Of a stretch of 64,000 bases of DNA, positions 16,301 through 24,837 are shown one piece after another. Both the position numbers and the translations under genes were made by a program. Positions within the stretch are counted from its first letter, which is position 1. Every line of letters starts with the position of its first letter. A model generated the notes under the pieces. The model saw only the letters and a list, made by a program, of their open reading frames with translations. It was not told the origin of the DNA and did not search any database. Source of the DNA: Pedobacter sp. SYP-B3415 (lineage in GTDB: Bacteria; Bacteroidota; Bacteroidia; Sphingobacteriales; Sphingobacteriaceae); assembly GCF_004138205.1 (NCBI RefSeq), contig NZ_RXNQ01000011.1:186001-250000 (forward strand), given 5' to 3'.

Positions 16301-17935
16301 ATGCGCTTCATTTTTATCTTGTTGATGTGTCATTTCATAAAGCCAGCCTTTTCGCAGGTAAGCACAAGCCATTCCGATCTGGTTGTTTATGGCGGTACCT
16401 CTGCCGGCGTTATGGCCGCCGTTCAGGCGAGCAAAGCCGGGAAGTCAGTTATTTTGATATCGCCAGATCTGCACCTTGGCGGCTTGTCATCATCTGGTCT
16501 CGGCTTTACGGATACCGGCGATAAGCGGGTTATCGGAGGGCTTGCCCGGGAGTTCTATCACCGGGTGTACCTTCATTACCAGCAAGACAGTAGCTGGAAG
16601 TGGCAGAAACGGTCAGATTATGGAAACAAAGGACAGGGTACGCCTGCTATCGACGGAAACGAACGGACGATGTGGATTTTCGAGCCACATGTAGCCGAAA
16701 ACATCATGGAGAGTTTCGTTCGTGAGCATAAAATCCGGGTTGTCAGAAATGAGTTGCTGGACCGTAAGAAGGGTGTGGTTGTGAAAGATAGTCGAATCGT
16801 CTCTGTCCGGTGTGTAAGTGGTAACACCTATGCTGCAAAAATGTTCATTGACGCCACGTACGAAGGTGACCTGATGGCGTCAGCAGGTGTAGGGTACCAT
16901 ATCGGCCGGGAGGCCAATACCGAATACGGCGAACAGTGGAATGGTGTGCAAACAGGCGTTTTTCAGCATGGACATCATTTTAAAACGAAAATCAGTCCTT
17001 ACAGGACGGAAGGAGATGCAAATAGCGGTCTGTTGCCTGGTGTTAGCGCGGAAAAGCCTGCGCCCAATGGCAGCACCGACAGAAAATTGCAGGCATATTG
17101 TTTTCGCATGTGTTTAAGTAATGTGGCCGGGAACCGGATAAGCTTTCCCAAACCCGACGCGTACAATCCGCTCGATTATGAACTGCTCGCCCGTTTATTC
17201 AAAAGCGGGTGGCGTGAGCTTTTTGATAAGTTTGATCCGGTACCGAACGGCAAAACTGATACAAATAACCATGGTCCATTCAGCACCGATTATATCGGCA
17301 TGAATTATGCCTACCCGGAGGCCAGCTATGCCGAGCGCGAACGCATCAAACGTGCGCATACAAATTATCAGTTGGGGCTTTTTTATTTCCTGGCGACGGA
17401 TAAGCGGGTGCCCAGAGATCTTCAGGAAGCTTTTAACAAATGGGGACTGGCTAAAGATGAATTCCGGGACAACGGCAACTGGCCTTACCAGCTCTATATC
17501 CGCGAGGCACGCCGCATGAAGGGGCAAATGGTGATGACTGAAAATGAAGTCCTGGGTAAAAATTCGGTGGCGCGACCAGTTGGAATGGGCTCCTATTCTT
17601 TAGACTCACATAACACACAGCGTTACGTCACCGACGATGGGTGGGTGCAAAATGAAGGAGACATTGGCGTAAAGGCGCCGCAACCCTATGGTATCGATTA
17701 CCGGGCCATCACCCCGAAACGTAACGAATGCCGGAATCTCCTGGTTCCCGTCTGCATTTCGGCCTCGCATACCGCCTATGGCTCTGTACGCATGGAACCT
17801 GTCTTTATGATACTGGGTCAGTCAGCGGCTACTGCGGCCTGCCTGGCTATAGACGCTAACGTTGCCGTTCAGGACCTCGATTACAGTTTGTTGCGTGCTG
17901 CACTGCTGGACCAGAAACAGCGCCTCAGCAATTGA
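16301..17935 (+). CDS. Secreted FAD-dependent oxidoreductase (FAD_oxidored family)
   Basis: A 544-residue exported flavoprotein. The signal peptide is MRFIFILLMCHFIKPAFS; the FAD dinucleotide-binding motif follows at once (DLVVYGGTSAGVMAAVQAS), then LHLGGLSSSGLGFTD and FIDATYEGDLMASAGVGY, and near the end a second FAD contact region (GYD-like PYGIDYRAI and ILGQSAATAACLA). Family members are often labelled xanthan lyase or FAD-dependent oxidoreductase and sit in polysaccharide-use loci; the substrate is unknown. The start at 16301 begins the signal peptide exactly; an upstream in-frame ATG at 16271 would bury it. Confidence 0.88.
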   Translation: MRFIFILLMCHFIKPAFSQVSTSHSDLVVYGGTSAGVMAAVQASKAGKSVILISPDLHLGGLSSSGLGFTDTGDKRVIGGLAREFYHRVYLHYQQDSSWKWQKRSDYGNKGQGTPAIDGNERTMWIFEPHVAENIMESFVREHKIRVVRNELLDRKKGVVVKDSRIVSVRCVSGNTYAAKMFIDATYEGDLMASAGVGYHIGREANTEYGEQWNGVQTGVFQHGHHFKTKISPYRTEGDANSGLLPGVSAEKPAPNGSTDRKLQAYCFRMCLSNVAGNRISFPKPDAYNPLDYELLARLFKSGWRELFDKFDPVPNGKTDTNNHGPFSTDYIGMNYAYPEASYAERERIKRAHTNYQLGLFYFLATDKRVPRDLQEAFNKWGLAKDEFRDNGNWPYQLYIREARRMKGQMVMTENEVLGKNSVARPVGMGSYSLDSHNTQRYVTDDGWVQNEGDIGVKAPQPYGIDYRAITPKRNECRNLLVPVCISASHTAYGSVRMEPVFMILGQSAATAACLAIDANVAVQDLDYSLLRAALLDQKQRLSN

Positions 17936-17987
17936 ATCTCCATCCTGTCTGGGGTTTATACCTGTCGGCGGGTAGGGAACTGAAAAC

Positions 17988-18055
17988 GCCGGAGCAGAGC
18001 GGCCCTGCTTCACCATGTGGTCTGCACTAGCGCTCCGGCAGACCGCCGCGGTCTG
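17988..18055. other. Overlapping, mutually exclusive GC-rich hairpins between convergent genes
   Basis: Three perfect stems share bases: GCCGGAGC (17988-17995) with GCTCCGGC (18032-18039); GGTCTGC (18019-18025) with GCAGACC (18038-18044); CAGACC (18039-18044) with GGTCTG (18050-18055). No T-run follows, so this is not a classical terminator, but it lies in the 146-bp gap where two transcripts meet. Confidence 0.45.
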
Positions 18056-18081
18056 ATGGCAGCCACCAGCTGGCGCAAATA

Positions 18082-19413
18082 TTAAATCCTGGGCAAACTA
18101 TAGCCGTTATGATAGGTTGCGGTCAGGTAGTCCCTGTTTACTCTTGCATCGGTGAAACTTCCTTTCTTTTCATTCCAACTCAGTTTTTGACCGCTCCGAT
18201 AAGCAATATTGCCCATCTGCGCCACAGTTGCTACGTGCGCAGCGTCCTGTATTGAACAATTGAGCGACTGCTGGCTGCGTGACCGGATGGAGTCGAAAAA
18301 ATTGACCATATGTTTGTTCAATCCGTTATCCTGCGATCTGGTAAACGGGATAGCGACCTTATTTTTACTTTCTTTTTCCTCGATAACTTCCCAGCCGCCG
18401 CGGCTTAAGACAAGCGTGGCATTGTTGCCGATGTATGCTATACCATGATCACGATTATAAGACCCGTTGCTGATCCCCATAGCAGAATCCCAAACCATGT
18501 TAAAGTTTTCAAATTCATACAAGGTAGTCAGCGTATCGGGCGTTTCTTCATACAGGTCAGGGTAAGCGAACCGTCCGCCAAGCGCCGATATGGTTTTCGG
18601 GACCGGAAGTTTCATTCCTAATAGCCCATAATCGATCAAGTGCACCCCCCAGTCTGTCATGAGGCCGCCGGCATAGTCCCAGAACCACCTGAAGTTGAAA
18701 TGATAACGGCTGGCATTAAAAGGCCTCGTCTTTGCCGGTCCGAGCCAGCTCTTATAATCCACGCCTGCGGGCGGAAGTAAATCCGGAACAACCGGGCCAG
18801 GTTTCATCCAACCCTGGTAACACCATACTTTAACGGTACGAATATTTCCCAGCTTGCCGCTTTGTACAAAATCAACGGCATCTTTAAAATGCTGCTGGCT
18901 TCTCTGCCACTGGCCGGCCTGCACAATCTTGTTGTAACGTTCCTGAGCAGCGACCATGCGCCGGCATTCTGTGATGGAGTTTCCAACCGGTTTCTCAACA
19001 TACACATCCTTCCCGGCCTGTACTGCATGAATCATCATTAATGCATGCCAGTGATCTGGTGTGCCGATTATAACGGCATCAATGTCTTTGTTATCAAGCA
19101 GGGCCCGGTAATCGGCATAGGCTTTAACACTGCTCTGGTCGATATTCATTGTCTTGAGCTGGGAAAGCCGCTCGTCGAGTACGTTTTTGTCTGAGTCGCA
19201 CAGGGCGGCCAGCCGCACACCGGGCACTTTTAGTGCCGCCTGAAGGTCTGACCAGCCCATGCCCTTCAAGCCGATCACACCAATATTGATTCGTTCATTG
19301 GCGCCAAGTATTCGGCCTGCGATGGCAAAGGCGGGCTGGCTTATCGACGCAAGCAGCGTTGTGCCGCCTGCCGCGAGCGCAGTATGGCGAATAAAGTTCC
19401 GGCGGTTTAACAT
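18082..19413 (-). CDS. Gfo/Idh/MocA-family oxidoreductase with Tat signal
   Basis: A 443-residue NAD(P)-dependent oxidoreductase. The N-terminus NRRNFIRHTALAAGGTTLL is a twin-arginine signal, predicting export of the folded cofactor-loaded enzyme. The Rossmann motif is NIGVIGLKGMG, followed by the family EKP motif in DVYVEKPVGNS, IGTPDHWHALMM, and the C-terminal domain with GGLMTDWGVHLIDYGLLG. Family members act on sugars or glycosides; exported ones are common next to polysaccharide-degrading genes. It converges with the secreted FAD oxidoreductase gene, and the two may serve the same carbohydrate pathway. Confidence 0.92.
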   Translation of the reverse strand: MLNRRNFIRHTALAAGGTTLLASISQPAFAIAGRILGANERINIGVIGLKGMGWSDLQAALKVPGVRLAALCDSDKNVLDERLSQLKTMNIDQSSVKAYADYRALLDNKDIDAVIIGTPDHWHALMMIHAVQAGKDVYVEKPVGNSITECRRMVAAQERYNKIVQAGQWQRSQQHFKDAVDFVQSGKLGNIRTVKVWCYQGWMKPGPVVPDLLPPAGVDYKSWLGPAKTRPFNASRYHFNFRWFWDYAGGLMTDWGVHLIDYGLLGMKLPVPKTISALGGRFAYPDLYEETPDTLTTLYEFENFNMVWDSAMGISNGSYNRDHGIAYIGNNATLVLSRGGWEVIEEKESKNKVAIPFTRSQDNGLNKHMVNFFDSIRSRSQQSLNCSIQDAAHVATVAQMGNIAYRSGQKLSWNEKKGSFTDARVNRDYLTATYHNGYSLPRI

Positions 19414-19618
19414 GGTATAGAGTTTTAGTTAGGTAAATCGGCGCTCATCTTATTTTCAGGCGTGAGAGCATCAGGCGCAAACAGCGACCCCGGCTCTTTC
19501 CGCCTACAGGTGGTTCAACACTTGTCTGTCAGACAGCCTGCCTGATGAAGTTAAGAAAAAAAATCGGATCCACCCTATGTTGGCCGGCTGGCCGAAGCAG
19601 CATCTCACGGCCTTACCT

Positions 19619-19807
19619 TCATGAAGCATTCTGATTCTGAAGACTATGCGCCTGATGTTCATCAAGTAAACGCTGAAAGTCCTGAGGTTCGTCCGGTTCA
19701 TAGTTCACGATCTCCCCGCTGTGCAGCAGAAGTGTGAAGATGCCGGCGTTGACAATGTATTTTTTTACCTGTGTTACAGGGTGCGGGAATTGTTGAGATG
19801 TTTCCAT
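19619..19807 (-). CDS. Small conserved-looking hypothetical protein
   Basis: A 62-residue protein from the ATG at 19807 (METSQQFPHPV); an upstream start at 19852 is also possible. The core VKKYIVNAGIFTLLLHSGEIV reads like a short beta-sheet, followed by an acidic DEPQDFQRLLDEHQ helix. No function recognised. It stands alone between the Gfo/Idh/MocA gene and the next hypothetical gene. Good codon texture but no neighbour support; the downstream gap to 19413 holds only a short TGTCTG-T-CAGACA palindrome. Confidence 0.5.
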   Translation of the reverse strand: METSQQFPHPVTQVKKYIVNAGIFTLLLHSGEIVNYEPDEPQDFQRLLDEHQAHSLQNQNAS

Positions 19808-20013
19808 CAGGATGATTATTTCCCCTAATATAGGTACTTTAAAATATACCACTCCGGCAACTGCAAAGTAAGTGCTTAGGATTTCACGCGTAGCGGCATA
19901 TGAAAGGCCGGCGACGCCGCCGTGCCCGGCATAAAATTATTCTAATTAGTACGTATAATACTAACAATCAGTTAGATATAACTTGAATAAAATGAATATA
20001 AGGAACGAGCTTA

Positions 20014-20361
20014 TCAGCCGATTTTTTGGGTCTCGGTTTCCTTAATCAGCTTTTTTTCCAGTGCAGCGCCGATTTTTTTGGCAGCGATAGAGATCCCCAG
20101 TCGCTTGAAGAATCCCTGTTTGTGAAATACTTTGTTAGCGATACCTGACAGGAGTTTGCCTATGGGATTTTTGATCTCAACCACACCGGGTCTGTGGGCA
20201 AGAGGGGAAAGTGAACGTTCGAGTACGCGCCCCGGTACGTGTTCCAGGAGCTGGTAACTTTCGTGTTTAAGATAAAGCTCCTGATTCCGCATATCCCGCT
20301 CCAGACGCAACATTTCCTGTTTGAGCTCACTTAGATTTTCGATCTGTAATTTTCTAGCCAT
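20014..20361 (-). CDS. Hypothetical protein with N-terminal coiled coil
   Basis: A 115-residue basic protein. Residues 1-40 (ENLSELKQEMLRLERDMRNQ) form a strong amphipathic coiled coil; the C-terminal half is rich in G, K and hydrophobic residues (GKLLSGIANKVFHKQGFFKR) and may touch membrane or nucleic acid. No domain recognised. It is a single gene, apart from the signalling operon upstream, with 118 bp between them. Confidence 0.7.
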   Translation of the reverse strand: MARKLQIENLSELKQEMLRLERDMRNQELYLKHESYQLLEHVPGRVLERSLSPLAHRPGVVEIKNPIGKLLSGIANKVFHKQGFFKRLGISIAAKKIGAALEKKLIKETETQKIG

Positions 20362-20479
20362 AGTGTAAGTTCATGATCAGAACAATCAGTTTCTGAAAAT
20401 GCAACACATAAGTCCGGGATGGGTTTTGATTTTTTTTAGCAGTGCACGCAAAAAAGAAGTAACTCAGGGCAGACCACTA

Positions 20480-20902
20480 TTAGTTGCTCAACAGGTAATG
20501 GCTGCAAATTTCTTTTAGTTCATTCAGATACAGCGGCTTCTTGATCAGCCGGCTTACATACGGATTCGCCTCGGCACGTTTAATGTCTCCATAATCAAGC
20601 GTAGATGAAAGTATTGCCAGCACGCATTTATTAATAAACTTTTCATCCAGCTTCTTGTAGTATTCAAGAAACTCGAAACCGTCCATCTCAGGCATTTGAA
20701 TGTCAAGGAGTATAAAGTCAGGCAGGGCGCCTGGCATATCGATGTTTCGCTGTAAATACGTAATGGCTTCTTCCCCCGAACGGCACATGGTTATATGCTG
20801 AAACAGTCCGGACAGCGTGATGATCTTTGAATTGATCTTCAGGTCGATGTCATTGTCATCGATCAGCATCACCCTTTTTTGACTGCTAGCTTTGTTTTCC
20901 AT
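20480..20902 (-). CDS. Single-domain response regulator, last gene of the signalling operon
   Basis: A 140-residue CheY-like receiver with acidic residues at D15-D16 (LIDDNDIDL), phospho-acceptor Asp67 (FILLDIQMPEMDGFEFLEYY) and a conserved Lys in RLIKKPLYL. The chosen ATG (20902) overlaps the last codons of the upstream receiver-kinase gene by 17 bp in another frame, so the two are translationally linked. A longer frame to 21067 would only read through that upstream gene. It is the likely phosphate acceptor of the adjacent kinases. Confidence 0.9.
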   Translation of the reverse strand: MENKASSQKRVMLIDDNDIDLKINSKIITLSGLFQHITMCRSGEEAITYLQRNIDMPGALPDFILLDIQMPEMDGFEFLEYYKKLDEKFINKCVLAILSSTLDYGDIKRAEANPYVSRLIKKPLYLNELKEICSHYLLSN

Positions 20903-21971
20903 TTGGAATTGTGATTTTGAATGTTGTGCCGCTTCCGATATCTGATACCACAGATATTTTCCCATTGATCTTATTGAGCGCTTCCTTGACGATGAAGAGT
21001 CCAAGGCCGCTGCCGTGGTGGTATTTGCTCTTAAAGAACTGGCTAAAGATCTTTTCCAGGTGCTCATTCAAAATACCCACGCCGTTGTCCGTGATCGATA
21101 TGTCTGCAGCCTCTTCCGTGACATCTATTCCGATCCGCACAGATTTATCGGTTGCGCCTGCTTTCTGGTACTTAATAGCATTTGAAATCAGGTTGCCTAA
21201 AATGACCTCGATTCTGAATGCATCACCATAATACTTCACATCCTGCGTGATATCAATTGCAAAGCTTGTTTCCTTGTCTGAGAAGGAGTGGAGTTCAACC
21301 AGTTCAGCCACCAGCTGTTTAAAGTCGATCTCGGCATTTTCCGCTGCCGATTTATTGTTTTTGTAATACTGCAGCGTTTTCTGGATATAATATTCCAGTT
21401 TGTTTGAGCAGGTTTCAATCAATTTCCAGTACTCGCCGCTTGAATTGAACAAGCCTTCCATTTTGACCAGATTGATAATGCCGATCACGGAGACAAGTGG
21501 AGCGCGCAGTTCATGCGAAATGCTATAAATAAAACGGTTCAGCTCATCATTTGACTTCTCAAGCTCAGAGATTTTGGTGCGCAGGTTAATCTTTGACATG
21601 TACGCATCAAAAGCATTTTTGATGGAATTGTGAAGTTCAAGATCGTTCCAGGGCTTCTGGATATAACGGTAAATATCGCCGTGGTTAATTGCATCAGCAA
21701 GCGCTTCGATGTCTGTATAACCGGTCAGCAGGATACGCGTAGGATCGGGATGCGTGTGGATGATACTTTTGAAAAATTCAACACCTGTCATATTCGGCAT
21801 CTTCTGATCGGCAATGATCACATGAATAGCCACATTGTCGAGTATTTTCAGTCCTTCGGCAGCAGAGATGGCAGTGTATATTTCATACTGACGCCTGAAG
21901 CCAGCCTTGAATGCATGAAGGTTGTTTTCCTCGTCATCGATATAAAGAACCCTGATTGTAGAACTGCTCAT
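20886..21971 (-). CDS. Receiver-histidine kinase hybrid
   Basis: A 361-residue cytosolic protein with an N-terminal receiver (phospho-acceptor Asp55 in VIIADQKMPNMTG), a short coiled coil (about 125-148), a HisKA domain with His153 (YSISHELRAPLVSVIG) and a HATPase domain (NLISNAIKYQ, DNGVGI, GSGLGLFIVKEAL). The order REC-HisKA-HATPase makes it an intermediate kinase whose activity is set by phosphorylation of its own receiver. That receiver is closely related to the two free-standing receivers at 27254 and 27799 (shared YxDDE-xNL-AF-A-FRR). It lies 24 bp after the 7TM-DISM kinase gene. Confidence 0.92.
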   Translation of the reverse strand: MSSSTIRVLYIDDEENNLHAFKAGFRRQYEIYTAISAAEGLKILDNVAIHVIIADQKMPNMTGVEFFKSIIHTHPDPTRILLTGYTDIEALADAINHGDIYRYIQKPWNDLELHNSIKNAFDAYMSKINLRTKISELEKSNDELNRFIYSISHELRAPLVSVIGIINLVKMEGLFNSSGEYWKLIETCSNKLEYYIQKTLQYYKNNKSAAENAEIDFKQLVAELVELHSFSDKETSFAIDITQDVKYYGDAFRIEVILGNLISNAIKYQKAGATDKSVRIGIDVTEEAADISITDNGVGILNEHLEKIFSQFFKSKYHHGSGLGLFIVKEALNKINGKISVVSDIGSGTTFKITIPNGKQS

Positions 21972-21995
21972 AGTTGGTTTCCTCTTAGCTGTTTG

Positions 21996-24149
21996 TTATG
22001 CATTTACAGGCAAGGTAATAATAAATTCTGTTCCAACATTTATTGTTGATAAAACTTCTATGGTGCCTTTGTGAGTCTCTATGATGCGAAAAACAATAGA
22101 TAAACCAAGCCCGGTTCCTTCGCCGACACTCTTGGTTGTAAAGAAGGGTTCGAAAATCTTATTTTTCACTTCTTCTGTCATCCCTGTACCGCTGTCTTTA
22201 ATACTGATGGATACCTTGTCGCCAAGGTTCCTCGTTGTAATGGTCAGGAACTCCTCTTCGCGTTGCTCCGGCTTATTCTTAATGGCATAGATGGCGTTAG
22301 AAACCAGGTTCATAAATACCTGATTAATCTTGCCCGGCAGACACTCCACTTTTGGCAGGTTATCGTAATTTTTTATAACCTTCAGGTTCTGCGGATAGAT
22401 ATTCCTGACCAGTACCAGGGTCGAATCAAGCCCTTCGTTCAGGTCGACCGGTTTGGTATCATTCTCATCGAGACGGCTGAAGTTTTTCAGGCTTCGGATT
22501 ATTTCCGCCGTACGGCGTGCGCCCTCACCAATGCCCGACAACAGGGTATTGATCTCCTCGTTTACAAAGGCCATATCAATCTGCCGTTTAAAGCTGTTGA
22601 TTGCCTCGAGCTGCTCATGAAGATCACGGGCAGGATCAATCTTTTCGTACATCGAGATCACCTCACGAAGGTCTTTGATATCCAGCTCAAGCGGTTTGAT
22701 GTTTGAAGTGACAAAGTTGATCGGGTTGTTGATCTCATGGGCAATACCCGCTGTAAGCTGACCGAGCCCGGCCATTTTTTCGGCATCGACAAGCTGGCTC
22801 TGCGCATCCTTCAGGTCTTTTAAAGTTTGTTCCAGCGAGCTGTTTGCGCTTTGTAATTCGACCGTACGTTCGGTTACCTTTCGCTCCAGCTGGATGTTCT
22901 GTTCTGTGATCAGTCGCTCATTTTCCTGAAGCACACGGAGCGCTTCTTCCTGCGATTGCTCTTTTTCCTTACGGTAAACATTGATCTTGTCTGCCAATGC
23001 GAAAGAAAGCAGGGTAACTTCAACTGCCGAACCCAAGGGCATCATGTTGTAAGTAAGTGTGTTATACGGCAGGATATTATAGTCTTTTAATACGAAAATA
23101 CACAGACCAAGCAGGAAGAACGACCAAGCAAGAATAAAATACTTGGCAGGTTGAAAGCCCTGACGGTGTACGCGCCAAGCGGTAAATAACATGGCGATAG
23201 CAATGATGACTGCGGTGATCTGAAGAAGTTGGTAGGACACATTTAAATTACCTAAAAAGGCAAGAAGCACCGCTATGCCGTATGGAATGTAAAAGATGTT
23301 CAGCCAGCGATTCAACCGAGGCACATAGACATCGCTGTGCAGAAATTTTTTCATGAATTCCAGGGCGGTCAGCGCAGCCAGAGGGGTCAGAATGTAAACC
23401 GCATAAGTCGACACGGTCACATTAGCAGGCCAGAGGTACTTAAAAGTAAATCCCTGAAAATTGGCCTGAAGCAGGCCGATAAAAAATATATAAATTATAT
23501 AAAACAGATATGTTTTATCGCGGGTACTTATAAACAGAAAAAAGTTATAAATGAACATGACGACAATAATGCCCGCATACATTCCGAAAACGAGGAAGGC
23601 ATCCGCATTATTTTTGTCTATCACTTCACTTTTTGTCAGTATAAGTGGTACCTGTAATTGTTCGCCACCACTTAGCCGGATCAGGACAGTAGTTGTTTCG
23701 CCCTTCTTCAAATGAAAAACAAAGGTGCTGAAAGGATTGTCAAATGAGCGGCTGTAATACGGGCGTGAGTCGCCCATCTGTTCTTTCCTCAAGAGCTTAG
23801 TGTTACCATCGAATTGAAAAAAATCGACTTTATCAAGGGTAGGAAGCGGAATCTGCAGCGTTAATTCGTCACTTGATGTTTTGTTTTTTATAACCATCCG
23901 GAGCCAGTATGCGCTGTTGCTGATGCCGAGATTAGGAACATCTGATGTAACCTTTTCAAATCCGGCAGAACCGATTGCTTTTTCTGCCGTCAAGCTCTGT
24001 GTGGGGTCAGCCAGCAACCGGACCTTTGTTCCGAAGTTCGATAGTACCTCGCCATCAGCAATTTGCACGGTATCTGTCTGCACTGCTGCTATGACCGATT
24101 GATACGGCAGCGAGCAGAAAAACAATAAGATGAAAAACTGTCTAATCAT
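21996..24149 (-). CDS. 7TM-DISM sensor histidine kinase
   Basis: A 717-residue membrane kinase. Signal peptide at 1-21; an extracytoplasmic 7TMR-DISMED2-type beta domain (about 25-180) that in other proteins resembles carbohydrate-binding modules; seven membrane helices (about 183-388); a coiled coil (395-455); HisKA with His471 (GQLTAGIAHEINNPINFVTS); and HATPase with MNLVSNAIYAI and GTGLGLSIV. It senses an outside ligand and phosphorylates the receivers encoded downstream. The ATG at 24149 starts the signal peptide and overlaps the stop codon of the acyltransferase gene by 8 bp, so sensor and biosynthetic genes are translated together. Confidence 0.92.
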   Translation of the reverse strand: MIRQFFILLFFCSLPYQSVIAAVQTDTVQIADGEVLSNFGTKVRLLADPTQSLTAEKAIGSAGFEKVTSDVPNLGISNSAYWLRMVIKNKTSSDELTLQIPLPTLDKVDFFQFDGNTKLLRKEQMGDSRPYYSRSFDNPFSTFVFHLKKGETTTVLIRLSGGEQLQVPLILTKSEVIDKNNADAFLVFGMYAGIIVVMFIYNFFLFISTRDKTYLFYIIYIFFIGLLQANFQGFTFKYLWPANVTVSTYAVYILTPLAALTALEFMKKFLHSDVYVPRLNRWLNIFYIPYGIAVLLAFLGNLNVSYQLLQITAVIIAIAMLFTAWRVHRQGFQPAKYFILAWSFFLLGLCIFVLKDYNILPYNTLTYNMMPLGSAVEVTLLSFALADKINVYRKEKEQSQEEALRVLQENERLITEQNIQLERKVTERTVELQSANSSLEQTLKDLKDAQSQLVDAEKMAGLGQLTAGIAHEINNPINFVTSNIKPLELDIKDLREVISMYEKIDPARDLHEQLEAINSFKRQIDMAFVNEEINTLLSGIGEGARRTAEIIRSLKNFSRLDENDTKPVDLNEGLDSTLVLVRNIYPQNLKVIKNYDNLPKVECLPGKINQVFMNLVSNAIYAIKNKPEQREEEFLTITTRNLGDKVSISIKDSGTGMTEEVKNKIFEPFFTTKSVGEGTGLGLSIVFRIIETHKGTIEVLSTINVGTEFIITLPVNA

Positions 24150-24837
24150 ATTCAGGGATAACCAATTGGTAATCAACTTCAAGCATGCCCTTTGGCCCGG
24201 TTTCAATAGTGACCTGCTGTGGATTATTCCGAAGGTCGAAAATGCGTTCCCGATCGAAGGCCTCAGCTGTTTCCAGGGTTTCCGCGTTCATTTTACGTAA
24301 TACCCGTGCTATATAGTTTTCGTTGGGATAAACGAACTCACCTTCGTTGCCAAGACTGTCTTCGATCACGAAGCCAACCTTGCGTACCATAGGCATTGTA
24401 TAGTCTGCACAAATTGTAAACAACGACGCCAGGCGGATCTGGTTAACAATAGCAATACCTGCCCGGACCAACAGAATACTGATGCCGATTCCAGCAACGC
24501 TCTTTGCGTTCCAAAGTCCGCAAAGTTCACCAGTTCCATCGTCAAAATACTGATTTATAACCTTGGTAACAAGCGGGTCCATATAACCCACGGCATCTTC
24601 GACCGGCAGCGGATGTATTCCGTCTGCTATATGAACCCTGACACCGCCAACAACCGTCCCGTCCTCGGTCTCAGCTACAATACCGTGTACATTAGGCAGC
24701 GACATCCACTGGCGGTTATTCGTCGTGATGTTTGTGATTCCGTAATCTTTCAACACCTGCACATGTCCTGCCAAATATTTTTCGCAAGTATCGGGTTCTT
24801 TTACCGCCGTGAAAGATCGGAAAGTCAGTTTTACCAT
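24142..24837 (-). CDS. GNAT / FeeM-like acyltransferase
   Basis: A 231-residue protein that looks like an acyl-CoA or acyl-carrier N-acyltransferase of the GNAT superfamily, near the N-acyl amino acid synthase (FeeM)/autoinducer synthase branch. Support is a beta-strand pair GIVAETEDGTVVGGVRVHIAD followed by a helix over LPVEDAVGYMDPLV and the segment GELCGLWNAKSVAGIGISILLVRAGIAIV, the place of the acyl-donor loop; these are given as parts. Catalysis is not proven. Its ATG follows the TAA of the E1-nitroreductase gene with no gap (TAAATG), and its own stop overlaps the sensor kinase start. Confidence 0.65.
   Translation of the reverse strand: MVKLTFRSFTAVKEPDTCEKYLAGHVQVLKDYGITNITTNNRQWMSLPNVHGIVAETEDGTVVGGVRVHIADGIHPLPVEDAVGYMDPLVTKVINQYFDDGTGELCGLWNAKSVAGIGISILLVRAGIAIVNQIRLASLFTICADYTMPMVRKVGFVIEDSLGNEGEFVYPNENYIARVLRKMNAETLETAEAFDRERIFDLRNNPQQVTIETGPKGMLEVDYQLVIPEYD

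Noticed and set aside
19619..19852. Longer start (19852) for the small hypothetical gene
   Set aside because: The extra 15 residues are hydrophobic and lack a ribosome-binding site; the ATG at 19807 is at least as good.
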